Origin: Billgrantia ethanolica
GTDB lineage: Bacteria > Pseudomonadota > Gammaproteobacteria > Pseudomonadales > Halomonadaceae
Direction of reading: 5' to 3'
DNA length: 64,000 bases
Assembly (NCBI RefSeq): GCF_021404305.1
Contig: NZ_JABFTX010000002.1
Location: 186,001 to 250,000, forward strand
The position numbers and the translations under genes are program-made. This document shows, in pieces, positions 11,333 to 24,691 of the stretch (its first letter is position 1; each line of letters begins with the position of its first letter). The notes beneath the pieces are model-generated. The model saw nothing but the letters and a program-made list of their open reading frames with translations. It did no database searches and was not told the origin of the DNA.

Positions 11333-11496
11333 CTCTACCTCCTGCCATGTCATGGCACCGGGTTGCATCGTGCCCCAGGACTCCTCGGCGCTCAAGTGCG
11401 GACAGACGCATGCGTGGCCGCTAGAATGTCGCCACTGTCCATTCGTATCGAATCGGCGTCCCGAGTGGCGTCGTAACACCAATAACGAGGTCTGTC

Positions 11497-12708
11497 GTGA
11501 TCATCAAACCCAAGGTTCGCGGTTTCATCTGTACCACCACCCATCCGGTCGGCTGCGAGAAGAACGTGCTCGAGCAGATCGAGGCCACCCGCTCGCGCCA
11601 GTTCGACAAGGCCAACGGGCCGAAGAAGGTGCTGGTGGTGGGGGCCTCCAGCGGCTATGGCCTGGCGGCGCGCATCACCGCGGCATTCGGCTACGGCGCC
11701 GACACCCTGGGCGTGTTCTTCGAGAAGCCCGGCAGCGAGAAGAAACCCGGTACCGCCGGCTGGTACAACGCCGCGGCCTTCGACAAGTTCGCCAAGGCTG
11801 AAGGGCTCTACAGCAAGTCGATCAACGGCGATGCCTTCTCCCATGAGGCGCGCGAGAAGGCCATCGAGCTGATCAAGCAGGACCTGGGCCAGATCGATCT
11901 GGTGGTCTATTCGCTGGCCTCGCCGGTGCGCAAGCTGCCCGACTCGGGCGAGCTGAAGCGCTCCAGCCTCAAGCCGATCGGTGAGACCTACCGCGCCACC
12001 GCCATCGATACCAACAAGGACACCATCATCGAGGCCGAGGTCGAGCCTGCCACCGAGCAGGAGATCGAGGACACCAAGGCGGTGATGGGCGGTGAAGACT
12101 GGGAGCTGTGGATCGATGCCCTGGACAAGGCCGGCGTGTTGGCCCCCGGTGCCCGCAGTGTGGCGTTCAGCTACATCGGCACCGAGATCACCTGGCCGAT
12201 CTACTGGCACGGCGCCCTGGGCAAGGCCAAGGAGGATCTCGACCGCGCCGCCGGTGAGATCGACGCCAGGCTCAAGGCCACCGGCGGTGGCGCCAACGTG
12301 GCGGTACTCAAGTCGGTAGTGACCCAGGCCAGCGCCGCGATTCCGGTCATGCCGCTCTACATCGCCATGGTCTACAAGGTGATGAAGGAGAAGGGCCTGC
12401 ACGAGGGCACCATCGAGCAGCTCAACCGCCTGTTCGGCGAGCGACTCTATTCATCTCAAGGGCAGGGTGGTGAGCTCGCCACCGACGAGGCCGGTCGCCT
12501 GCGACTGGACGACTGGGAGCTGCGCGACGACGTGCAGCAGGCGTGCAAGGACCTGTGGCCTCAGGTGACTACCGAGAACTTGTTCCAGATCACCGACTAT
12601 GCTGGTTACAAGCACGACTTCCTGAAGCTGTTCGGGTTCGAGCGCGATGATGTCGATTACGACGCCGACGTGAACCCGGACGTTCAGTTCGATGTCGTTT
12701 CCTTATAG
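11497..12708 (+). CDS. fabV: Trans-2-enoyl-CoA/ACP reductase FabV
   Basis: FabV catalyses the last, NADH-dependent step of each fatty-acid elongation cycle and is insensitive to triclosan, unlike FabI. The 403-residue protein starts [17 protein letters not shown], contains the Rossmann nucleotide motif [16 protein letters not shown], and has the FabV signature Tyr236-X8-Lys245 in [11 protein letters not shown], the same residue numbers reported for characterised members. GTG at 11497 is the start, with GAGG seven bases upstream. A short tail-anchored protein follows 56 bp downstream, possibly in the same transcript. Confidence 0.96.
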   Translation: MIIKPKVRGFICTTTHPVGCEKNVLEQIEATRSRQFDKANGPKKVLVVGASSGYGLAARITAAFGYGADTLGVFFEKPGSEKKPGTAGWYNAAAFDKFAKAEGLYSKSINGDAFSHEAREKAIELIKQDLGQIDLVVYSLASPVRKLPDSGELKRSSLKPIGETYRATAIDTNKDTIIEAEVEPATEQEIEDTKAVMGGEDWELWIDALDKAGVLAPGARSVAFSYIGTEITWPIYWHGALGKAKEDLDRAAGEIDARLKATGGGANVAVLKSVVTQASAAIPVMPLYIAMVYKVMKEKGLHEGTIEQLNRLFGERLYSSQGQGGELATDEAGRLRLDDWELRDDVQQACKDLWPQVTTENLFQITDYAGYKHDFLKLFGFERDDVDYDADVNPDVQFDVVSL

Positions 12709-12764
12709 GCCCGCTGCAAAGGAGCGCAAACCTGCGGGTGAACCCAGCGTAAAAGGAGGTGCCC

Positions 12765-12974
12765 ATGGACACTCGGGAGAGCAAGACAGCGCAGGAAGAG
12801 TACGAGCATCTCAAGGAAGTGAGGATGCCCGAGGACTTCGAGCATCTCGAGCCTGATGAAGAACAGCCCGAAGCCAAGCAGCCGGCCAAGGGCTGGCACT
12901 GGCTGTTGCTGGGCGTGGCCGTGGCCACGGCGCTGTTCCTGATCTATCGGCTGTTGTCGGCGTTCTGGCTCTGA
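12765..12974 (+). CDS. Small tail-anchored membrane protein, unknown
   Basis: A 69-residue protein with a charged, Glu-rich cytoplasmic N-terminus (MDTRESKTAQEEYEHL, EHLEPDEEQPEAKQP) and one C-terminal membrane helix (about 44-64, WLLLGVAVATALFLIYRLL) ending nearly at the C-terminus, so it is tail anchored. ATG at 12765 follows a perfect AAAGGAGGT. I do not recognise a family. It lies between fabV and a strong hairpin at 12995-13026. Confidence 0.65.
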   Translation: MDTRESKTAQEEYEHLKEVRMPEDFEHLEPDEEQPEAKQPAKGWHWLLLGVAVATALFLIYRLLSAFWL

Positions 12975-12994
12975 CCCGGTTGCCGATGTGAACC

Positions 12995-13026
12995 GAAGGC
13001 CCCGCGGCGCTGCCGCGGTGGCCTTC
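12995..13026 (+). terminator. Terminator-like hairpin after fabV and small membrane protein
   Basis: GAAGGCC plus CCGCGGC (12995-13008) pairs with GCCGCGG, a single bulged T, and GGCCTTC (13012-13026): 14 base pairs around a 3-base loop. No T-run follows, so it may stop transcription weakly or protect the mRNA end. Confidence 0.6.
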
Positions 13027-13110
13027 GTCAACGTGCGTTAACCGTTCGGTATTGCCAACGCCGCCGATGGAGTACCATTTCTCCTTCGTTTCGGCACACG
13101 GCGCTGCGCA

Positions 13111-14085
13111 ATGCCCGACACCCCCACCTCTACCTTCGGCATGAACGCCGCCCGCTGGGTCGGCGTGCTGACGCTGCCGGGGTTCTCGCTGCTCGCGCAA
13201 GCCTGCGCGCTGGAGCCGCTGGTGGTGGTCAACCAGCTGGCCGGCCAGCGCCTCTATCGCCTGCAGGCATTCTCCCCGGGCGGTGGCGAGGTCGCCAGCA
13301 TGGCCGACCTCAGTCAGGCGGCCTGTACTCCTTTTGAACTCGCTTCGACCGAGCTGGATATGCTGATCGTCTGCGCGCCAAGCCCATTGCCGGCCATGCA
13401 TGACAGTGCGTTGCCGGGTCGGCTGCGTTTGTTGGGGCGCAGCGGGGTGGTGCTGGTGGGGGTAGGCGGCGGCACCGAACTGCTGGCTCGCGCCGGCGTG
13501 CTGGACGGTTACCGCGCCACGCTGCCCTGGCAGCGCTTCGCCGCCTTCACCCGCGACTATCCCCGCGTGCGGCTGACCCAGCAGCTGTTCGAGATCGACC
13601 GCGATCGCCTCACCTGCGGCGGCGGCACGGCGGCGATGGACATGATGATGACCTTGATCGCCACCCACCACGGCAGCGAGCTGGCCGAGCGAGTCTCCGA
13701 GTACTTCGTGCTTGAGCGCGTACGCATGGCCGACGAGCCGCAGCAGGTGCCGCTGCGTGCCCGGCTGGGGCACGCGCCGGCGCCGCTGGTGGATGCCGTG
13801 ATGCTGATGGAGGCCAACATCGAAGAGCCGCTCACCACCCACGAGCTGGCCGAGCACCTGGGCATTTCGCGGCGTCAGCTCGAGCGGCTGTTCAAGAAGT
13901 ACCTGCAAGCGGTGCCCGGCCGCTACTACCTCGATCTGCGCCTGAAGGAGGCGCGGCGCCTGCTGCGCGAGAGCGACCTTCCCGCCGGCGAGATCGCCAT
14001 GAAGACGGGCTTCTCCTCGCCCGCTCATTTCTCCACCGCCTATCGCAACCATTTCGGTGTGACGCCCCGTGAGGAGCGTCTTTAA
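13111..14085 (+). CDS. GlxA-family AraC-type regulator (ArgR/CdhR-like), likely activator of the ast operon
   Basis: A 324-residue transcription factor with an N-terminal DJ-1/PfpI-like domain (about 15-200, including LVGVGGGTELLARAG at the position of the usual cysteine elbow, here without Cys) and a C-terminal AraC DNA-binding domain (about 225-322) with two helix-turn-helix units: LTTHELAEHLGISRRQLERL and GEIAMKTGFSSPAHFSTAY. Pseudomonas ArgR, which controls the arginine succinyltransferase genes, has this architecture. The gene lies 114 bp upstream of astC in the same direction, which points to the same job here. The domain call is firm; the regulon is inferred from position. Confidence 0.87.
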   Translation: MPDTPTSTFGMNAARWVGVLTLPGFSLLAQACALEPLVVVNQLAGQRLYRLQAFSPGGGEVASMADLSQAACTPFELASTELDMLIVCAPSPLPAMHDSALPGRLRLLGRSGVVLVGVGGGTELLARAGVLDGYRATLPWQRFAAFTRDYPRVRLTQQLFEIDRDRLTCGGGTAAMDMMMTLIATHHGSELAERVSEYFVLERVRMADEPQQVPLRARLGHAPAPLVDAVMLMEANIEEPLTTHELAEHLGISRRQLERLFKKYLQAVPGRYYLDLRLKEARRLLRESDLPAGEIAMKTGFSSPAHFSTAYRNHFGVTPREERL

Positions 14086-14199
14086 GTCTTTATCTACAAG
14101 TCGGGGTCCCATTGCTGAAAGCCGGCCGGCGCGTCGCTCCTTATACTCGGATGACATCGCTGCGTTGCTATCACTCTTTTTGCAGGAATGGAGACCGAG

Positions 14200-15414
14200 A
14201 TGAGCCATACCCCGACCCGCGCCGACTTCGACCAGTACATGGTACCCAACTACTCCCCCCAGAAGGTCATCCCGGTGCGCGGCGAGGGCAGCCGCCTGTG
14301 GGACCAGGAAGGGCGCGAGTACATCGATTTTGCCGGCGGCATCGCCGTGAACTCCCTGGGTCACTGCCATCCGGTGCTGGTCAAGGCCCTCACCGAGCAG
14401 GGTAACAAGCTTTGGCACCTCTCCAACGTCTACACCAACGAGCCCTCGCTCAAGCTGGCCAAGACCCTGGTGGAGCGTACCTTCGCCGACAAGGCCTACT
14501 TCTGCTCCTCCGGCGGCGAGGCCAACGAGGCGGCGCTGAAGCTGGCGCGGCGCTGGGCGCATGACAACTTCGGCGAGCACAAGCATCGCATCGTCTCGTT
14601 CTACCAGTCGTTCCACGGACGCACCTTCTTCACCGTCAGCGTCGGCGGTCAGCCCAAGTACTCCCAGGGCTTCGGTCCGGTGCCGGGCGGCATCGTCCAC
14701 GGCGAGTTCAACAATCTCGACAGCGTGCGCGATCTGATCAACGACGACACCTGCGCAGTGATGGTCGAGCCGATGCAGGGCGAGGGCGGCATCATGCCGG
14801 CCACTCAGGAGTTCCTGCAGGGCCTGCGCGACCTGTGCGACGCCCACGATGCGCTGTTGATCTTCGACGAAGTGCAGACCGGCGTGGGCCGTACCGGCTC
14901 GCTCTACGCCTACATGGAGTACGGCATCGAGCCGGACATCCTCACCAGTGCCAAGGCCCTGGGCGGCGGCTTCCCCATCGGCGCCATGCTCACCACCGAC
15001 CGGGTCGCCCCGGCGCTGGCCATCGGCACCCACGGTTCCACCTACGGCGGCAACGCCCTGGCCTCGGCCGTGGCCCTGGCCGCGGTGGAGCACATCGACA
15101 CGCCGGAAGTGCTCGGCGGCGTCAAGCAGCGTCATGACCTGTTCCGTGAGCATCTCGAGGCGATCAACCGCAAGCATAGGGTATTCAAGGAGATCCGCGG
15201 CATGGGGCTGTTGATCGGCGCGGAGATGACACCCGAGTACAAGGACCGGGCCAAGGACATCCTGCCGCTGGCCATCGAAGAGGGGCTGATGGCGCTGATC
15301 GCCGGGCCCAACGTGCTGCGCATGGCGCCGTCGTTGGTGATTCCCGAGGCCGACATCGCCGAGGGCATGGCGCGGTTGGAGCGTGCCATCGAGCGGCTGG
15401 TGACGGCCGGGTGA
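14200..15414 (+). CDS. astC: Succinylornithine transaminase AstC (AruC)
   Basis: AstC converts N2-succinylornithine and 2-oxoglutarate to succinylglutamate semialdehyde and glutamate, the third step of arginine succinyltransferase degradation; relatives also act as acetylornithine aminotransferase. The 404-residue product is a class III PLP aminotransferase: [48 protein letters not shown] and the PLP lysine Lys252 in [14 protein letters not shown] start at 14200 (MSHTPTR) since GGAG lies at a proper distance and E. coli AstC begins there; a 14188 ATG would add four residues. A -10-like TATACT is at 14142-14147 without a clear -35. Confidence 0.94.
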   Translation: MSHTPTRADFDQYMVPNYSPQKVIPVRGEGSRLWDQEGREYIDFAGGIAVNSLGHCHPVLVKALTEQGNKLWHLSNVYTNEPSLKLAKTLVERTFADKAYFCSSGGEANEAALKLARRWAHDNFGEHKHRIVSFYQSFHGRTFFTVSVGGQPKYSQGFGPVPGGIVHGEFNNLDSVRDLINDDTCAVMVEPMQGEGGIMPATQEFLQGLRDLCDAHDALLIFDEVQTGVGRTGSLYAYMEYGIEPDILTSAKALGGGFPIGAMLTTDRVAPALAIGTHGSTYGGNALASAVALAAVEHIDTPEVLGGVKQRHDLFREHLEAINRKHRVFKEIRGMGLLIGAEMTPEYKDRAKDILPLAIEEGLMALIAGPNVLRMAPSLVIPEADIAEGMARLERAIERLVTAG

Positions 15415-15464
15415 AGGCTGGCCGAGCCATGCGCGACACCGCCAATCGACCAGGAGATCCCGCC

Positions 15465-16537
15465 ATGATGGTCGTACGCCCCGTTCGGCCGGCCGACCTG
15501 CCGGCCCTGGAGCGGCTGGCGGGCTTGGCCACGCCGAGCCTGACCAACCTGCCAGCCCATCGCGACCGCCTCGAGGAGCGCATCGCCCGCTCGCGGCAGT
15601 CGTTCGGGCGCGAGGTGGATTTTCCCGGCGACGAACACTACACCTTCGTGCTCGAGGATCTCGAACGCGATGAGGTCGTAGGTACCGCCACCCTGCGTGC
15701 CGAGGCCGGCGCGCGGGAGGCCTACTACACCTATCGCCAGGAAACCTTGATCCACGCCTCGCAGCAGCTCAACGTGCGCCGCGAGGTGCAGACCCTGTCG
15801 CTTTCCCACGAGGTGTCCGAGACCACTCAGCTGTGCGCGCTGTCGCTGGATCCGCGCTATCGCGCCACCAGCGCCGAGAGCCTGTTGCGCCGCGCGCGGC
15901 TGATGTTTATCGCCCAGTATCCGGAGCGTTTCGCCGAGGTGCTGGCGATGGCCTTTCCGGGCTATCTCGACGAACAGGGCGAATCGCCGTTCTGGAACAG
16001 CGTGGGGCGCCACTTCTTCGTGCGCGACTACCACGACATCAATTATCTCGCCGGCGTGCGCTCGAAGAGCTTCATCGCTGAGGTGATGCCGCAGTTCCCG
16101 CTCTACCTGGCGCTGCTCACGCCCCAGGCGCGGGCTGCCATCGGGCGTGAGCACCCTGCCCACGAGGCGGCCATGGCAGAGATGCTGGCCGAGGGCTTCA
16201 TGCGCTCGCGCCACGTCGATCTGTTCGACGCCGGCCCGGTGATCAAGGGAGAGCGCGACCGCCTGCACACCTTCCGCCGCGCCGCCTGGCACCCGGTGCG
16301 GGTGCGCCCGGCCCACGCTCTTCCGGACGCCGAGCCGGCGATGGTCGCCAACCAGCGCCTGGCCGACTTCCGCTGCGTGGTGGCGCGCTATGCGCTGTCG
16401 CCCACCGGTCAGCTGATGCTCTCGCCGGAGCACGCCGAGCTGCTCGGTGTGGAGGAGGGGCGGGCGGTGCTGGCCGCGCCGCTGACGCTGCCGTCCAACG
16501 GCGAAGAGGATGCGGGCTTCGACGAGGGAGAGCTTTG

Positions 16538-16538
<1 letters not shown>
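15465..16538 (+). CDS. aruF: Arginine N-succinyltransferase, alpha subunit (AruF)
   Basis: AruF with AruG transfers succinyl from succinyl-CoA to arginine (and ornithine), the entry step of the AST pathway. The 357-residue protein begins MMVVRPVRPADLPALERLA, and has the AstA family stretches LTNLPAHRDRLEERI, TLSLSHEVSETTQLCAL, ESPFWNSVGRHFF and SFIAEVMPQFPLY. The ATG at 15465 follows AGGAG (15452-15456). It lies 50 bp after astC and its TGA overlaps the aruG ATG by one base, so the two subunits are translationally coupled. Enterobacteria have one such gene (astA); two tandem copies is the Pseudomonas-type arrangement. Confidence 0.93.
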
Positions 16539-20414
<3,876 letters not shown>

Positions 20415-20470
20415 CCCTTTCAACTGGGTTAGCCAAGGCCTGCGCTTTTGCAATGGATAAGGAAATCGTC

Positions 20471-20944
20471 ATGCGCGACATCACCCTCGTCCGTTTGATC
20501 CCCGACTCGGACCACGTTGATACGGTAGCGAGCTGGACCTTCGCCGAGTGGGGCCACCTTCACCCGGGCAGTACCGCCGAGACCTGGCGCGAGGCCTTTC
20601 GTCGGGAGTGCGGAGAGGGTGGCGTGCCCTCGGTGTTCGTCGCCATGCATGGCAATCGGCCGGTGGGCACGGCGGCGCTAATGGCCGAGGACATGGACAG
20701 CCGCCGCGAACTCTCGCCTTGGCTGGCCTCGGTGTTCGTGCTGCCGGAGTGGCGCGGTCAGGGCATCGCCGCCCGCCTGATTCGCCGTGTAGAAGAGGAA
20801 GCCGTGGACAGCGGTTTCAGCCTGTTCTACCTCTATACTCCTGATCAGCAGGGGCTCTATCGCCGCCTCGGCTGGCAGGACCTCGAGGAGCTGAGCTACC
20901 GGGGCGAGGCGGTCACCATCATGCTGCGCCATCTCGAGGCATGA
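20471..20944 (+). CDS. GNAT-family N-acetyltransferase
   Basis: A 157-residue acyl-CoA-dependent acyltransferase. The GNAT acetyl-CoA loop is seen as VLPEWRGQGIAARLIRRVEEEA, followed by FYLYTPDQQGLYRRLGWQDLEE, the typical end of the fold. The acceptor is unknown. I use the ATG at 20471, which has AAGGA eight bases upstream; an ATG at 20453 has none. It overlaps zapE by four bases (ATGA), so the two are probably cotranslated, and it follows astB by 56 bp. Confidence 0.88.
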   Translation: MRDITLVRLIPDSDHVDTVASWTFAEWGHLHPGSTAETWREAFRRECGEGGVPSVFVAMHGNRPVGTAALMAEDMDSRRELSPWLASVFVLPEWRGQGIAARLIRRVEEEAVDSGFSLFYLYTPDQQGLYRRLGWQDLEELSYRGEAVTIMLRHLEA

Positions 20945-22083
20945 CCGCCGCCTCGCCGCTGGCGCTCTATCGCGAGGCGGTGGAGCGCCACGGCTTCGCC
21001 CCGGATACGGCCCAGCAGAGTGCGGCGGCACGGCTCGATGCCTGCTTCCAGGCGTTGCATGGTGAGGAAGGAGGGCAGCCAAAGAGCGTGCCCGGCGTCT
21101 ATCTATGGGGGCCGGTGGGGCGCGGCAAGACCTGGCTGATGGACGGCTTCCACCGCCACCTGCGGGTGCCTTCCCGGCGCCAGCATTTTCACCACTTCAT
21201 GCGCTGGGTGCATCAGCGCCAGTTCCAGCTCAGCGGCACCGCCGACCCTCTCTCCGCGCTGGCGCGGGAGCTGGCGTCCGAAGTGCGCGTGCTCTGCCTC
21301 GACGAACTGTTCGTCAGCGACATCGCCGACGCCATGCTGCTCGGTCGCCTGTTGCAGGCGATCTTCGAGCACGGTGTGGTGCTGGTGTGTACCTCGAATC
21401 AGGCGCCGAGCCAGCTCTACGCAGAAGGCTTCAACCGCGAGCGCTTGTTGCCGGCCATTGCCGCCATCGAACGTTGCCTAGAGGTGGTGGAGCTGGACGG
21501 CGGCTTCGATCACCGCTCGCACCCCGGTCGGGCGTGCCAGCGCTATTGGGTGGCGGAGCCCGGCCGGCCGAGCGCCCTTACCAGCGTTTTCGCGCGCCTG
21601 AGCGAGGGGCAGCCGACGAGCCGCGAGCCCATCGAGCTGGGCCGCCGCCGCATCGCAGTGGAACGGCGCAGTCAGCGAGTGGTGTGGTGTCGCTACGCCG
21701 AGCTGTGCGAGCAGCCGCTGGCCGCGCTCGACTTCATCGCCCTGGCCGACGAGTTCGATCACGTCCTGCTTAGCGAAGTGCCGCGGCTGAGCGACGTCGC
21801 CGCAGCGGGGCGTATCGCCCGTGGCACCGAGGATGGCGCCGAGCGCATCGAAACCGGGGAGCGGGAGTTGCCGCCGCTGTCGCGACGCGACGATGGCGTG
21901 CGCCGCTTCATCGCCCTGGTCGACGAGTGCTACGACCGCCGCGTGCCGCTCCACATCGAAGCCGAGGTCGCCATGGACGAACTCTATGCCGATGGCTACC
22001 TGGCCTTCGCCTTCCGGCGCACCCTCAGCCGGCTGCAGGAAATGCAGCTGGCGAGGTTTGGTGCGCTACCTGCAAACGAATGA
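20941..22083 (+). CDS. zapE: ZapE, AFG1-like cell-division ATPase
   Basis: ZapE is a Z-ring-associated AAA-type ATPase related to mitochondrial AFG1/LACE1. The 380-residue protein has Walker A GPVGRGKT (57-64), HFHHFMRWVHQ, Walker B VLCLDELFVSDIADA, sensor-1 region VLVCTSNQAPSQLY and the C-terminal DDGVRRFIALVDECYDRRVPL typical of this family. Length matches E. coli ZapE (375). It starts within the stop of the GNAT gene and ends 10 bp from the convergent fic gene. Confidence 0.92.
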   Translation: MTAASPLALYREAVERHGFAPDTAQQSAAARLDACFQALHGEEGGQPKSVPGVYLWGPVGRGKTWLMDGFHRHLRVPSRRQHFHHFMRWVHQRQFQLSGTADPLSALARELASEVRVLCLDELFVSDIADAMLLGRLLQAIFEHGVVLVCTSNQAPSQLYAEGFNRERLLPAIAAIERCLEVVELDGGFDHRSHPGRACQRYWVAEPGRPSALTSVFARLSEGQPTSREPIELGRRRIAVERRSQRVVWCRYAELCEQPLAALDFIALADEFDHVLLSEVPRLSDVAAAGRIARGTEDGAERIETGERELPPLSRRDDGVRRFIALVDECYDRRVPLHIEAEVAMDELYADGYLAFAFRRTLSRLQEMQLARFGALPANE

Positions 22084-22093
22084 ACCGGCTTCT

Positions 22094-22690
22094 TCATTCG
22101 GCAAGCGGTGCCCCGATACACTGCCTGAAAACCGCGACCATGAGGTCGTAATCGCAGTAGTAAGCCGCGATGTTGGCTCGAATCCACTCGTCCCGATCCA
22201 GCCCGGCCCATGAAATCTCATAGCCGCAATTGATGATCAGGTGCTCGAAGAGAATACGCTGCGCCCTGCCGTTGCCATCTCGAAAGGGGTGCAGGACATT
22301 GAGATCGCCGTAGAACTCGGCGGCGGCCACTATCAATTCGTCACGTTCAAGGCCTGTGTACCAGTCGGCGCGTACTAACTGGGCGAACAGTTTTTTGGCT
22401 TCCGGCTCGATGCGGTCGCAAGGACAAAAGCGCGTATCGCCTTTGGAAATGTCGATGGCACGGATCTCGCCGGCCCAAGGATAAAGGTCACGGAAGAGTT
22501 GCCTGTGCAGCGACTTGAGATAGTCAAAATCGTAGGGCGGGAGAGAGAAAGGAATCCCGTCGGCAGCGATGGTCGTCAGCTCGCGTTCGGCTTCCTGCAG
22601 GATTGCATCGTCACGAATCTCGAGGAGATTCCTGAAAACGTTGGTACCGTCGTAACAGTAGGGATCCTGGCCGACGCCGTACTTGTCCAT
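22094..22690 (-). CDS. fic: Fic-family AMP-transferase toxin
   Basis: Fic enzymes move AMP (or another nucleotide part) from ATP onto a hydroxyl of a target protein. The 198-residue product has the complete active-site motif HPFRDGNGRAQR with His134, Phe136, Asp138, Asn140 and Arg142, and the target-docking flap KGDTRFCPCDRI. It carries no inhibitory [S/T]xxxE[G/N] helix of its own that I can see, which fits class I Fic proteins held in check by a separate antitoxin; such a gene lies 21 bp upstream. Weak ribosome site, so coupling to the antitoxin is likely. Length and motif layout resemble the chromosomal Fic of enterobacteria. Confidence 0.93.
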   Translation of the reverse strand: MDKYGVGQDPYCYDGTNVFRNLLEIRDDAILQEAERELTTIAADGIPFSLPPYDFDYLKSLHRQLFRDLYPWAGEIRAIDISKGDTRFCPCDRIEPEAKKLFAQLVRADWYTGLERDELIVAAAEFYGDLNVLHPFRDGNGRAQRILFEHLIINCGYEISWAGLDRDEWIRANIAAYYCDYDLMVAVFRQCIGAPLAE

Positions 22691-22711
22691 GACAGCGGCT
22701 GGTGGCCATGC

Positions 22712-22870
22712 TCAACGCTGGCGATATTTTTCCAGCGTGGCGGACTTGCTGGGCAGCGCATACGGCACATCGGGAGCGCTGAACCCTTCCAGGCGCAGGC
22801 TAGCCGCATAGTTATGCTGCTTGACCTTGGCAAAATAGTCCTGCTTGGTCTTGAGGGATACCTTGGTCAT
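22712..22870 (-). CDS. YhfG/VbhA-like Fic antitoxin
   Basis: A 52-residue frame, MTKVSLKTKQDYFAKVKQ... ending LEKYRQR, directly upstream of fic. It contains SLRLEG, an exact match to the Fic-inhibition motif [S/T]xxxE[G/N], within YAASLRLEG, very like the ASRRLEG stretch of E. coli YhfG. In class I systems this helix blocks the gamma-phosphate site of the Fic active site. Start ATG at 22870 follows a GAGGCAGCCCCC stretch. It is short enough to be skipped by gene finders using a 60-residue limit. Confidence 0.85.
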   Translation of the reverse strand: MTKVSLKTKQDYFAKVKQHNYAASLRLEGFSAPDVPYALPSKSATLEKYRQR

Positions 22871-22979
22871 GGGGGCTGCCTCGAATTTGCCGATGTCCGT
22901 ATTTTAACGCATATCGGTCCACGATGCTTCCTGCCCGATCGCCAGTCGCTGTCGTGGACCGTCACTGTCGTGGAAAGGT

Positions 22980-23013
22980 GCCGGGACATCGGCCTGACAG
23001 CCGATGTCCCGGC
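22980..23013 (-). terminator. Terminator-like hairpin after qmcA
   Basis: A perfect 14-bp stem, GCCGGGACATCGGC (22980-22993) with GCCGATGTCCCGGC (23000-23013) and loop CTGACA, begins 7 bp after the qmcA stop. There is no T-run on the minus strand. It separates the qmcA transcript from the downstream antitoxin-fic genes. Confidence 0.65.
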
Positions 23014-23020
23014 TTGGCCT

Positions 23021-24067
23021 CTAGCTACTGGCCGCTCCGCCGACGATGCCGCTACGAAAGCCGCTCTGGCGCTCGCTGTCACGCAGGTGCTTCGCCACGG
23101 TGTCTTCCGGCGAGCCGGCCATTTCACGGAACATGCCCATGGAACCGAGCAGGGCGGAGGATTCGTAGGGCACGAACACCCGCTCGCCGTCCTGGGCCAT
23201 GGTCGGCAGCGCCTTGATGTAGCTCTGGCCGAGCAGATAGCCCACCACGGTGCGCTTGTGCTCGTCGCTGTCGCCGATGGCGCTCAGCACCAGCTTGATC
23301 GACTCCTGCTCGCCCTGGGCGCGCAGAATGGCCGACTCCTTGTCGCCCTGGGCATTGAGGATCGCCGATTCGCGCTGACCCTGGGCCTTGGCGATGGCGG
23401 CGGCCTTCTCGCCCTCGGCTTCGGTCACGGTGGCGCGGCGCTTGCGTTCGGCGGCCATCTGCAGGCGCATGGCGGTTTCGACCTCTTCAGGCATGGCGAT
23501 GTCCTGCACCTCGACCCGTGAGATCTTCACCCCCCACTTTGACGCGGGCTCCTCCATGGCGGCCTGGATTTCGTTGTTGACCTCTGCGCGGGACTCGAAC
23601 AGCTTGTCGAGCTCCATCTTGCCCACCACCGAGCGCAGGGTGGTCTTGGCCAGCACTTCCACCGCCTGGCTCATGTTCTCTATCTCATAGACGGCACGGC
23701 GTGGGTCGATGATCTGATAATAGAGCGCCCCATTGATGCGCACCGTGACGTTGTCGGTGGTCACCACCGGCTGGCCGGGGAAGTCCATCACCGTCTCCCG
23801 GCGGTCGATCCTTGCCTCGTTGGTGGTGATGGGAAAGTACTCCTCGCCACGCTTCTGGTAGCGGATCATGGTGATGGCACGAGGCTGCTCGATGAACGGA
23901 ATGATGATGTTGATACCGCTCTCCAGCAGGCGATTGAACGAGCCGAGGCGCTCGATCACCATGACTTCCGACTGGCGCACGATCACCAACCCCTTGGCGA
24001 TGATCAGGATGCCGATGATGACGACGATGAGGGCGATCAACAGCCCCGGGTTGATGGGAAGATCCAT
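23021..24067 (-). CDS. qmcA: SPFH/stomatin-family membrane protein (QmcA-like)
   Basis: QmcA-type proteins form large SPFH cages on the inner membrane that surround membrane proteases and organise lipid domains. The 348-residue protein has one N-terminal membrane helix (about 8-28), then the SPFH/PHB domain (about 30-215) with QSEVMVIERLGSFNRLLE, DNVTVRINGALYYQI, TLRSVVGKMELDKLF and WGVKISRVEVQDI, then a long Ala/Glu-rich coiled coil with repeated AQGxxESAIL units. I start at ATG 24067; the frame also opens at GTG 24079, which would sit inside the AGGAG ribosome site. It follows the nfeD gene by 71 bp. Confidence 0.93.
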   Translation of the reverse strand: MDLPINPGLLIALIVVIIGILIIAKGLVIVRQSEVMVIERLGSFNRLLESGINIIIPFIEQPRAITMIRYQKRGEEYFPITTNEARIDRRETVMDFPGQPVVTTDNVTVRINGALYYQIIDPRRAVYEIENMSQAVEVLAKTTLRSVVGKMELDKLFESRAEVNNEIQAAMEEPASKWGVKISRVEVQDIAMPEEVETAMRLQMAAERKRRATVTEAEGEKAAAIAKAQGQRESAILNAQGDKESAILRAQGEQESIKLVLSAIGDSDEHKRTVVGYLLGQSYIKALPTMAQDGERVFVPYESSALLGSMGMFREMAGSPEDTVAKHLRDSERQSGFRSGIVGGAASS

Positions 24068-24138
24068 ATTCACTTTCACTCCTTGCAGTTGCGTAGAGAC
24101 GGGGCCGAAAGGGGCTCCGCAAAGGTAATACGATGGCG

Positions 24139-24588
24139 CTATGTCTGAACGTGGCTGACGACGGCCGTAGTACCGTCAAAGTGATGGAAGATCACCAGCG
24201 AGCCTTCTGGCAGCACGGTTTCGCCGGTTTCGGCCACGCGCAGGCGATAGAAGTCGCCGTTGATCTTGACGCCGCTGGCGCCGTCGAAGTCGCGTTTCAG
24301 GGTGGTATAGGTGTGGCCTTTCTCCACGCCCGTGCCGGTGGTGCCGTAGGCCACCCCGGCGGGCGAGAACCACGGGCGGATCACCTTGACCGCGAGCGGG
24401 ATGAGAATGCCCGAGAACACGCCCATGGCAAGCAATTGCCAGGGCAGCGTAAGGCCGAGTGCCGCCAGCGCCGAGGTCAGGGCGGCGGCCACCCCCAGCG
24501 ACAGCAGCACCAGGCCGCCGGAGGAGAGTTCGGCCAGGCCCAGCAGCAGGGCAATGGCCAGCCAGATCAGGGCGGGGTTCCAGTCCAT
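24139..24588 (-). CDS. NfeD-family membrane protein
   Basis: Short NfeD proteins pair with stomatin-like SPFH proteins and modulate their protease or domain function. The 149 residues have three to four hydrophobic helices in the first 80 positions (LIWLAIALLLGLAEL, LSLGVAAALTSALAALG, LAMGVFSGILIPLAV) and a C-terminal OB-fold domain with GTTGTGVEKG, GVKINGDFYRLR and EGSLVIFHHFDGTTAVV. Start ATG 24588 gives MDWNPALIW; an upstream in-frame start at 24630 is less likely. Operon with qmcA. Confidence 0.9.
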   Translation of the reverse strand: MDWNPALIWLAIALLLGLAELSSGGLVLLSLGVAAALTSALAALGLTLPWQLLAMGVFSGILIPLAVKVIRPWFSPAGVAYGTTGTGVEKGHTYTTLKRDFDGASGVKINGDFYRLRVAETGETVLPEGSLVIFHHFDGTTAVVSHVQT

Positions 24589-24691
24589 GGTAGTCTCGGT
24601 AATGAATTGTTTCCCGATGCGCCGCTGCAACGCACTGCGCGGCGCTTGGTTCTATCGTAGTCGTACGACTCACATGGTAAAGGAGAGCAGC

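Noticed and set aside
14112..14147. TTGCTG and TATACT as an astC promoter pair
   Set aside because: The spacing is 24 bp, too long for sigma-70; only the -10-like element was kept as a remark.
12811..15177. 788-codon open frame on the minus strand
   Set aside because: It lies antisense to the AraC-type regulator and astC, has no ribosome site, and its translation is rich in Gly, Ala, His and Gln without a fold pattern, as is usual for antisense frames in GC-rich genes.
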